A DNA stretch of 5,897 nt from DATKEG01 sp035544515 (GTDB lineage Bacteria; Acidobacteriota; Vicinamibacteria; Fen-336), in the NCBI GenBank assembly GCA_035544515.1, contig DATKEG010000138.1, positions 1 through 5,897 on the forward strand, read 5' to 3'. The notes under the pieces were generated by a model. That model was not told where the DNA came from and ran no database searches. It was given only the letters and a program-made list of their open reading frames with translations. A program made the translations under genes and the position numbers. Positions 1 through 4,830 of the stretch are shown piece by piece; positions within the stretch are counted from its first letter, which is position 1; every line of letters begins with the position of its first letter.

Positions 1-836
1 AAATGGTCCGTCCAGTCCTTCCCGGTGCGGCTCAGCAGCTGCGCCTTCCCATCCTGCAAGCGGCACAGGATGCGGTAGCCGTCGAACTTCAGCTCGTGCA
101 GCCACTGGTCGCCGGCCGGGGCCTCGCTCGCGAGCGTGGCCAGTTGCGGCTTGACGAAGCGCGGCAGCGGCGCGCGGCGCGCGCCGGGCAGCTCCGCGGG
201 CGAGATGGCAGTGGCCACGCCCTCCTGCGCGGGCGAAGCGGGGCGGTTCGAGTGCCACACGCGGTCCCTCTCCGCCGCGATCTCCTCGAGCGTCCGGCCG
301 GTGGAGACGCTCTCCGGCCGCGCGGCGGTGACGTCGTACTCCCGGGCGGGGCGCGCGTATTCGTCGCGCTCCTTGAAGAGCAGCCAGCTCTTCTCCGCGT
401 CGCGCGGGTCGCGGCCCTTCGTCTTGACCAGCATCCAGGCGCCCTGGAGCTTCTCGCCGAAGAGGCGGAACTTCAGCCGGCCCGAGCGGTACGCCTTGTG
501 CGGCTCCTCGATCGGCTCCCAGCGCCCGCGGTCCCACAGCAGGACGGTGCCCCCGCCGTACTCGCCCTTGGGGATGATGCCCTCGAAGCCGCCGTATTCG
601 ACGGGGTGGTCCTCGGTCATCATGGCCAGCCGCTTGTCCGCGGGGTCGTAGCTCGGGCCCTTGGGCACCGCCCAGCTCAAGAGCACGCCGTCGAGCTCGA
701 GGCGAAAGTCGTAGTGCAGGCGGGTGGCCGCGTGCTTCTGCACGCAGAAGGAGGAGCCTTCCCGCTCGTGCTCCTGGCCGCGCGGCTCGGGCGTCCTGCC
801 GAAGTCGCGCTTGTCGTGGTACTCGCGCAGGCCCAT
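1..836 (-). CDS. ligD: DNA ligase D, N-terminal part (3'-phosphoesterase domain plus start of ATP-dependent ligase domain), truncated by window edge
   Basis: LigD trims and seals broken DNA ends in bacterial non-homologous end joining, normally with Ku. The visible 278 residues begin MGLREYHDKRDF, a typical LigD N-terminus. Residues about 1-190 form the phosphoesterase (PE) domain. The motif RLHYDFRLE gives H41, D43 and R45; H35, K59, R69, H77 and Y81 also sit at the spacing I recall for the metal and phosphate ligands of the Pseudomonas enzyme. A linker (about 190-220) leads into the ligase domain: PLPRFVKPQLATL, then ELKFDGYR with the presumed AMP-accepting lysine K250, then the SRTGKDWT motif. 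This is the PE-LIG order of Pseudomonas-type LigD, not the POL-first mycobacterial order. The rest of the ligase domain and any polymerase domain lie off the left edge. The start has a weak AGGT ribosome site about 5 nt upstream. It follows sod by 18 nt on the same strand. No frameshift is seen. Confidence 0.96.
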   Translation of the reverse strand, partial: MGLREYHDKRDFGRTPEPRGQEHEREGSSFCVQKHAATRLHYDFRLELDGVLLSWAVPKGPSYDPADKRLAMMTEDHPVEYGGFEGIIPKGEYGGGTVLLWDRGRWEPIEEPHKAYRSGRLKFRLFGEKLQGAWMLVKTKGRDPRDAEKSWLLFKERDEYARPAREYDVTAARPESVSTGRTLEEIAAERDRVWHSNRPASPAQEGVATAISPAELPGARRAPLPRFVKPQLATLASEAPAGDQWLHELKFDGYRILCRLQDGKAQLLSRTGKDWTDH

Positions 837-854
837 GCGTGACCTGCGCCGATC

Positions 855-1487
855 CTACCTCGCGGCCGGCTCGGCGACCGGCAGCTCCACGCGCCGCGCG
901 GCGCGCAGCCGCGAGACAACGTCGTCCCAGTTCCAGAGGTGCCACACGGCGTTGAAGAACTCCGTCTTCGCGTTCTTGTACTGCAGGTAGTACGCGTGCT
1001 CCCAGGCGTCGATGACCATGAGCGGCATGCTGCCCTGGCTGAGGTTGCTCTGGTGGTCGTAGATCTGGCAGGTGAGCAGGCGCTGCGCCATGGGCTCCCA
1101 GACCAGGGCCGCCCAGCCCGAGCCCATCACGGTGGCCGCCACCTCGGTCATCTGGCTCTGGAAGCCCTCGAAGCCGCCGAAGTCGCGCTCGATCAGGTCC
1201 AGCAGCTCGCCCTGCGGCCATCCGCCGCCGCGAGGCACGAGGTTCTTCCAGAAGAGCGAGTGCAGCACGTGGCCGGAGAGGTTGAAGGCCAGCGCCCTCT
1301 CCAGGCCGGCGAGCCGCGTGAAGTCGCCCCGCTCACGCGACTCGGCGAGCCGGTCCAGCGTCTCGTTGGCCTTCTCGACGTACGCCTTGTGGTGCTTGCC
1401 GTGGTGCAGCTCCATGATCTCGCCGGAGATGTGCGGCTCGAGCGCGCCGAAGTCGTAATCGAGGTCGGGCAGTGCGTAACGTGGCAT
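855..1487 (-). CDS. sod: Superoxide dismutase, Fe/Mn family
   Basis: This 210-residue enzyme converts superoxide to hydrogen peroxide and oxygen. Length and architecture match the Fe/Mn family (about 200 residues): a helical N-terminal domain containing MELHHGKHH and a C-terminal alpha/beta domain. The four metal ligands are visible as H28, H76 (GHVLHSLFW), D160 and H164 (IDAWEHAYYLQYKN). GSGWAALVW is also a family signature. The second-sphere residue that often tracks metal choice is His145 (IYDHQSN), as in mycobacterial and some archaeal FeSODs, not the Gln of E. coli MnSOD, so the metal (Fe, Mn or either) cannot be assigned. No signal peptide is seen, so it is likely cytoplasmic. The ATG at 1487 is chosen because GAAGGAGGG lies just upstream and family homology begins at MPRYALPDLD; the frame stays open for 117 nt further upstream without homology. 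The last 10 or so residues are a short nonconserved tail. It is probably cotranscribed with ligD. Confidence 0.97.
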   Translation of the reverse strand: MPRYALPDLDYDFGALEPHISGEIMELHHGKHHKAYVEKANETLDRLAESRERGDFTRLAGLERALAFNLSGHVLHSLFWKNLVPRGGGWPQGELLDLIERDFGGFEGFQSQMTEVAATVMGSGWAALVWEPMAQRLLTCQIYDHQSNLSQGSMPLMVIDAWEHAYYLQYKNAKTEFFNAVWHLWNWDDVVSRLRAARRVELPVAEPAAR

Positions 1488-1490
1488 GAG

Positions 1491-1499
1491 TCCCTCCTT
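1491..1499 (-). promoter_or_regulatory. Ribosome binding site of sod
   Basis: On the minus strand this reads AAGGAGGGA, nearly the full anti-16S complement. The AGGAGG core ends 5 nt before the ATG at 1487. It fixes the sod start and rejects the longer reading that begins at 1604. Confidence 0.85.
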
Positions 1500-1515
1500 C
1501 GCTTCCCTGCGCGTC

Positions 1516-1543
1516 TTGACCCTGTTCCTTTCGAAGATAACAC
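1516..1543 (+). promoter_or_regulatory. Weak candidate sigma-70 promoter for the PBP gene
   Basis: TTGACC (1516-1521) matches the -35 consensus at five of six positions. At 16 nt downstream lies TAACAC (1538-1543), only three of six for a -10 box; GATAAC at 1536 is a better hexamer but the spacing is too short (14 nt). The location in the divergent gap between sod and the PBP gene is right for a promoter. A second TTGACC at 1606-1611 has no good -10 partner. I found no convincing minus-strand promoter for sod in the same gap, only TATCTT (complement of 1534-1539) without a -35. Low confidence. Confidence 0.2.
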
Positions 1544-1568
1544 GCGCCCCGCCGCCTGGACTGACGAC

Positions 1569-1591
1569 GCGGCTCGAGGTTCCCGAGCCGC
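1569..1591. repeat. Perfect 8-bp inverted repeat in the divergent sod/PBP intergenic region
   Basis: GCGGCTCG (1569-1576) and CGAGCCGC (1584-1591) are exact reverse complements separated by the 7-nt AGGTTCC. The element lies 82 nt upstream of the sod ATG and 92 nt upstream of the PBP start, roughly mid-gap. It has no T-tract, so it does not look like an intrinsic terminator. A dyad operator shared by the two divergent genes, or a 5' leader hairpin, are both possible. The rest of this 195-nt gap holds only the two ribosome sites and weak promoter-like hexamers. Confidence 0.5.
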
Positions 1592-1672
1592 CGTTGGCGG
1601 CCACGTTGACCTACGATGGAGTAGAGGCGCGCGCGGGGAGAGGCGGCCCCCTGACCCGCGCCGGACCCGCCC

Positions 1673-1678
1673 GGGAGG
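1673..1678 (+). promoter_or_regulatory. Ribosome binding site deciding the CTG start of the PBP gene
   Basis: GGGAGG lies 4 nt before the CTG at 1683 and matches the purine-rich core of a Shine-Dalgarno site. No comparable site precedes the only later canonical candidate, a TTG at 1776 that falls inside the membrane segment. This supports initiation at 1683 despite the rare start codon. Confidence 0.6.
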
Positions 1679-1682
1679 CGAG

Positions 1683-4130
1683 CTGAGCGATCCGACCCTG
1701 TCCCCGCGCGCCGCCCTCTCCCTGGGAGCGAAGGCGCGCCGCCCGAACGCCTGGAAGCGCCTGTCGCCAGGCGCCTTGGTCGTCCTGTTGATCGCGGTCG
1801 CCGCGCTCGCCTTCGCGGGCGTGCTGTGGGGACGCTGCGGCCTCGGCGGCTGCCCCAACGTGGACGGCCTCGCGGCGTACCAGCCCGGGGGCGCGCCCGT
1901 GCTCCTCGACCGGAACGGCAAGCCGTTCGCCGACCTCGCCCCCGTGCCGGGGGAGCTGGTCCCGATCGAGTCACTCCCCCGGCACGTGGTCGAGGCCTTC
2001 CTGGCCGTCGAGGACCGGCGCTTCTTCGAGCACCGCGGAGTGGACTGGTACCGCGTGGGGGGCGCGGCGCTGGCCAACGTGCGCGCGGGAGGCTACGACG
2101 AGGGCTTCAGCACCGTCTCCATGCAGCTGGCGCGCAACGTCTTCCCCGACCGCCTGCGCGCGCGGGACCGCACGCCCTGGCGCAAGCTGATGGAGATCCG
2201 CGTCGCGCTCGAGGTCGAGGGGAAATACGGCAAGGACGAGATCCTCGAGCTCTACCTCAACCACATCTACTTCGGCAACGGCGCGCGCGGCGTGGAGGCC
2301 GCGTCCCGGCACTACTTCGGGGTGGGGGCGAGGAGGCTCTCTCTCGCGCAGGCGGCGACGCTCGCCGCGCTGCCCAAGGCGCCGAGCCACTACGATCCCC
2401 GCCGGCACCCCCGGGCGGCAAAGGAGCGGCGCAACCTCGTGCTGGCGCTCATGGAGCAGCAGAAGCGAATCGAGGCGCCGCGGGCGGCGGAGGCACGGCA
2501 GCAGCCGCTGCGCGTGGTGCGTCGGGCGGCGCCGGGACGGGCGGCGCCCCTGGCCGGCTGGTACGTGGAGGAGGTGCGGCGCGAGCTGGAGGAGCGCCTC
2601 GGCGAGCAGCTCTACGAGGACAGCCTGCGCATCCACACCACGCTCGACGTGGAGGCCCAACGCGCCGCCGAGGAGGAGCTGGCGCGGCAGCTTCGTGCGA
2701 TCGAGGGCGGGTCGCGAGGACGGTTCTCGGGCCCGCGCTACGGCGCCGAGGCCCCGCCGCCCGAGAAGGGCACGCCCTACCTGCAGGGCGCCCTCGTCAT
2801 GCTCGAGAGCCGGACGGGCGACGTGTTGGCCTGGGTGGGCGGCCGCGACTTCCGCCATTCCCGCTTCGACCGGGCGCGGGCCGCTCGCCGGCAGGCGGGC
2901 AGCGCGTTCAAGCCGTTCGTCTACGCCGCCGCCCTGGCCTCGGGCCGCACGCTCAGCCAGCGCCTGGTGGACGAACCGCTGCGGGTGGCGCTCGACCGGC
3001 GGCGCTCCTGGGAGCCGAAGAACTTCGACGGCGCGTTCGACGGGCCGGTCAGCCTGCGCGAGGCGCTGGTGCGGTCGAAGAATGTCCCCACCATCCGCCT
3101 GGCCCAGTCGGTCGGCTACGACCGCGTGGCGGAGACGGCCCGGAGCATGGGGATCGACGGGCCGATCGACCGGCGGCCCTCGATGCCGCTCGGGACCGTC
3201 TCGGTGAGCCCGCTCGAGCTGACGGCCGCCTACACCGTCCTCTCGACGCTCGGGGAGGCCGCCGTCCCGCGCTTCGTGCGCCGGGTCGAGACCCCGGACG
3301 AGGAGGTGCTGTGGGAAGCCGCCGTCGCGGATCCCGAGCGGGTGCTCGAGCCCGGCATCGCTTTCCTGGTCACGGACGCCCTGCGCGAGGCGCTCGAGCG
3401 CGGCACGGGCACGGCCGTGCGTTCCGCCGGCTTCCGTGGGCCGGCGGCGGGAAAGACGGGGACCACGAACGACGGCACGGACACCTGGTTCGTCGGCTAC
3501 ACGCCCGAAGTGACGGCCGCGGTGTGGATCGGGTTCGACCGTCCGCGGCCGATCACGAGACTGGCCACGGGAGGCCGCCTGGCCGCGCCCGTGTGGGGGC
3601 GCGTGATGGCGCGTTACCACGCGGGCCGCAGCCTGCCCCCACGGTGGAGTCCGCCCTCGGGCGTCTTCCAGGCGGCCGTGGATCCGGCGACCGGGTTCAT
3701 CCTGGCGGAGGGCTGCCAGCCGCAGAGCGGGCCGTCGTACCGCGAGTACTTCCTGCGCGGGATGTCGCCGCCGAGCGTCTGCCCGTCGCGCGGGGCGCCC
3801 GTCGAGATGATGGCTGACCTCGAGTGGCCGCTACCCGACGACGAGGAAGCGACCGACCTGTCCCTGGAGTTGCCGCCGGAGCTGCGCGCCCTCCCTCCGG
3901 TACTGGAAGAGGAAGAGGATGAGGCCGCGGAGGAGACGGGAGAACCCGCCGCGGACGAAGCCGGCGGCGCGGAAGCGGAGGGCGCGCCGGAGGTGGAGCC
4001 CGCGGATACGCCGAGCCCCGTCCCGACGCCGAGTGCCACGCCGGCCGCCACCCCGACCCCGAGTCCAACGCCCACGCCCACCGCGGACCCGACCCCGGCG
4101 CCGCCTCCGCCTCCCGAACCGGAGCCCTAA
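1683..4130 (+). CDS. Class A penicillin-binding protein (PBP1A-type bifunctional glycosyltransferase/transpeptidase), likely CTG start
   Basis: An 815-residue enzyme that polymerises lipid II into glycan strands and cross-links their peptides at the outer face of the cytoplasmic membrane. Order: basic cytosolic tail (about 1-29), membrane helix (about 30-50), GT51 glycosyltransferase (about 90-260), linker, penicillin-binding transpeptidase (about 365-650), low-complexity tail. GT51 motifs are EDRRFFEHRG (catalytic Glu E110), STVSMQLARN and ELYLNHIYFGNG. Transpeptidase motifs are SAFK (nucleophile S407, K410), SKN (465-467) and KTGT (591-594). All catalytic residues are present. The linker is too short for the OB domain of many PBP1A proteins. 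C52 and C57 follow the membrane helix; C678 and C700 follow the transpeptidase. The tail is acidic (about 719-774), then Pro/Thr-rich (776-815). No ATG, GTG or TTG lies in frame from 1488 to 1775, so CTG with GGGAGG upstream is preferred; an upstream frameshift or error is the alternative. Function is near certain; the start is moderately supported. Confidence 0.95.
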   Translation: MSDPTLSPRAALSLGAKARRPNAWKRLSPGALVVLLIAVAALAFAGVLWGRCGLGGCPNVDGLAAYQPGGAPVLLDRNGKPFADLAPVPGELVPIESLPRHVVEAFLAVEDRRFFEHRGVDWYRVGGAALANVRAGGYDEGFSTVSMQLARNVFPDRLRARDRTPWRKLMEIRVALEVEGKYGKDEILELYLNHIYFGNGARGVEAASRHYFGVGARRLSLAQAATLAALPKAPSHYDPRRHPRAAKERRNLVLALMEQQKRIEAPRAAEARQQPLRVVRRAAPGRAAPLAGWYVEEVRRELEERLGEQLYEDSLRIHTTLDVEAQRAAEEELARQLRAIEGGSRGRFSGPRYGAEAPPPEKGTPYLQGALVMLESRTGDVLAWVGGRDFRHSRFDRARAARRQAGSAFKPFVYAAALASGRTLSQRLVDEPLRVALDRRRSWEPKNFDGAFDGPVSLREALVRSKNVPTIRLAQSVGYDRVAETARSMGIDGPIDRRPSMPLGTVSVSPLELTAAYTVLSTLGEAAVPRFVRRVETPDEEVLWEAAVADPERVLEPGIAFLVTDALREALERGTGTAVRSAGFRGPAAGKTGTTNDGTDTWFVGYTPEVTAAVWIGFDRPRPITRLATGGRLAAPVWGRVMARYHAGRSLPPRWSPPSGVFQAAVDPATGFILAEGCQPQSGPSYREYFLRGMSPPSVCPSRGAPVEMMADLEWPLPDDEEATDLSLELPPELRALPPVLEEEEDEAAEETGEPAADEAGGAEAEGAPEVEPADTPSPVPTPSATPAATPTPSPTPTPTADPTPAPPPPPEPEP
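4008..4127 (+). repeat. Pro/Thr-rich low-complexity tract coding the PBP tail
   Basis: Degenerate repeats of CCGACG/CCCACG-type hexamers encode alternating Pro with Thr, Ser or Ala (for example TPTPSPTPTPT) and end in a proline run. The preceding stretch, about 3837-4004, encodes a Glu/Asp-rich segment. Such tails are presumably extended and disordered in the periplasm. A similar tract occurs 200 nt downstream in the lipoprotein gene. Confidence 0.8.
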
Positions 4131-4170
4131 GCCCGCCTGTTCGCCGACGCCGTGGACGAGCAGCTCGCGC

Positions 4171-4187
4171 CGGCGGCTTCCCCGCCG
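4171..4187 (+). terminator. Short GC hairpin after the PBP gene, doubtful terminator
   Basis: CGGCGG (4171-4176) and CCGCCG (4182-4187) form a 6-bp stem with a 5-nt CTTCC loop, 40 nt after the PBP stop. There is no following T-tract (next bases ATCAGACC), so intrinsic termination is unproven, and such stems are common by chance in GC-rich DNA. Its place between the PBP stop and a promoter-like sequence is the only added support. Confidence 0.2.
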
Positions 4188-4198
4188 ATCAGACCGCG

Positions 4199-4215
4199 TT
4201 GACATGGCGAGTCAA
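4199..4215. promoter_or_regulatory. Dyad overlapping the -35 box, possible operator
   Basis: TTGAC (4199-4203) and GTCAA (4211-4215) are exact reverse complements separated by 7 nt. One arm is the -35 hexamer itself and the other lies in the spacer, so a protein bound here could block or alter polymerase binding. The arms are only 5 bp, so chance is possible. Confidence 0.3.
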
Positions 4216-4226
4216 ACCGCTACACT
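4199..4226 (+). promoter_or_regulatory. Sigma-70-type promoter of the lipoprotein gene
   Basis: A perfect -35 hexamer TTGACA (4199-4204) is followed after 16 nt by TACACT (4221-4226), four of six for the -10. The predicted transcription start is near 4233, giving a short leader of about 24 nt containing the ribosome site. This stretch is locally less GC-rich than its surroundings. It would let the lipoprotein, and perhaps the Dus gene, be transcribed independently of the PBP gene. Confidence 0.6.
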
Positions 4227-4243
4227 TGTCGTTTGCTCCGGCG

Positions 4244-4250
4244 AAGGAGG
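4244..4250 (+). promoter_or_regulatory. Ribosome binding site of the lipoprotein gene
   Basis: AAGGAGG sits 6 nt before the ATG at 4257, near ideal. It selects this ATG over the in-frame TTG at 4233, which coincides with the predicted transcription start and would add eight Arg-rich residues ahead of the signal peptide. Confidence 0.85.
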
Positions 4251-4256
4251 GCGTAC

Positions 4257-4781
4257 ATGAGGGTGCGGACGCGAAAGGCGGCGATGGCGGCGGCCCTGCT
4301 CCTCTCGGTGGCCTGCGGGGGCGGCGCGGCCGGCCCCACGACTCCGACGCCGACCCCGACGCCCGCGCCCGCGCCCACGCCGACCCCCGCGCCCGCTCCC
4401 ACGCCGTGCCCGGACGCCGCGTGCGGGAACAGCAGCGCGCCCGTGCGCGTCACGCTCCGGCTCTACCTCATGTGGGATCCCGCCGGGGACCTGGTCGAGC
4501 CCACTCCCAACCCCGTGCGGCAGGTGCTCCAGCAGCCGGTGCCCGTGGGCTCCAAGATCCGCTTCGACATCGTCGGCCGCGACGCCAACGACAAGGAGAC
4601 CAACGGCCAGGGGAACATCACGTTCATCTACAGCGAGGGCCCGAACCTCGTGGAGGACGTCAACGTGCGCGCGGACGGGTTCCAGAAGGACGTCCGGGTC
4701 GTGGCGCCGGGCCGGTTCTCGGTCTACGTGGTCTTCGACGGCGTGCCGTCCAACGCCATCGTTTTCACGTTCGTCCCCTAA
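4257..4781 (+). CDS. Small Pro/Thr-linker lipoprotein of unknown function
   Basis: This is a 174-residue protein whose family I do not recognise. Residues 1-19 are a lipoprotein signal peptide: basic MRVRTRK, a short hydrophobic stretch, then LSVAC with the lipidated cysteine at C20, followed by GGG. There is no Asp at +2, so outer-membrane sorting is expected in a diderm. Residues about 27-50 are a Pro/Thr/Ala linker, and C51 and C56 could form a small disulfide loop. Residues about 62-174 make one compact domain with alternating hydrophobic stretches (VRVTLRLYLMW, KIRFDIVGRDAND, ITFIYSEG, RFSVYVVFDG, AIVFTFVP). This suggests a beta-sandwich, Ig-like fold, but that is inference. The segment PVPVGSKIRFDIVGRDAN resembles the beta-strand style of acidobacterial surface lipoproteins as I remember them. 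No catalytic motif is visible. It has its own promoter-like sequence and is followed after 49 nt by the Dus gene. A structural or binding role in the envelope is possible; the function is unknown. Confidence 0.9.
   Translation: MRVRTRKAAMAAALLLSVACGGGAAGPTTPTPTPTPAPAPTPTPAPAPTPCPDAACGNSSAPVRVTLRLYLMWDPAGDLVEPTPNPVRQVLQQPVPVGSKIRFDIVGRDANDKETNGQGNITFIYSEGPNLVEDVNVRADGFQKDVRVVAPGRFSVYVVFDGVPSNAIVFTFVP
4335..4406 (+). repeat. Pro/Thr/Ala-rich repeat tract coding the lipoprotein linker
   Basis: Degenerate CCGACG/CCCGCG-type hexamers encode TPTPTPTPAPAPTPTP-like sequence. It resembles the tract at 4008-4127 in both codon use and product. It likely serves as a flexible spacer between the lipid anchor and the folded domain. 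Confidence 0.8.
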
Positions 4782-4815
4782 CCTCGCGGAGCGCCCCTTC
4801 CGGCCGCCCCGCGCC

Positions 4816-4820
4816 GGTGA
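4816..4820 (+). promoter_or_regulatory. Possible ribosome binding site of the Dus gene
   Basis: GGTGA can pair with the outer part of the anti-Shine-Dalgarno sequence and lies 10 nt before the ATG at 4831. It is weak. No better site precedes the next in-frame candidate, a GTG at 4900. Confidence 0.3.
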
Positions 4821-4830
4821 AGCCGCGCCC

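Noticed and set aside
3..842. 279-residue plus-strand frame opposite ligD
   Set aside because: It is antisense to a clear LigD reading frame, and its low-complexity Leu/Ala/Arg composition is a codon-bias artefact.
1631..1661. GCGCGGG / CCCGCGC inverted repeat in the PBP leader
   Set aside because: The 7-bp all-GC arms are 17 nt apart in a very GC-rich stretch; this is expected by chance and has no T-tract.
939..1682. Long N-terminal extension of the PBP frame back to ATG 939
   Set aside because: It would run antisense through sod, has no homology to PBPs and would place about 250 non-family residues before the membrane helix.
1486..1686. 66-residue reading frame in the divergent gap ending on the PBP start
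   Set aside because: It has no ribosome site, overlaps the sod start codon and has no recognisable features. It is kept only as a note on possible coupling to the CTG start.
1971..3620. 549-residue open frame on the minus strand opposite the PBP gene
   Set aside because: It is antisense to a gene with all catalytic motifs intact. Its Arg/Ala/His-rich composition is what GC-rich codon bias produces on the opposite strand. No family motif or ribosome site was seen.
1826..3817. 663-residue plus-strand frame overlapping the PBP gene
   Set aside because: It is an out-of-frame shadow rich in Arg, Gly and Ala with no recognisable domain. The PBP frame explains the same DNA.
3614..4081. Minus-strand frame encoding Gly/Val repeats
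   Set aside because: It is the reverse complement of the Pro/Thr tract; the apparent repeats are a shadow of the PBP tail.
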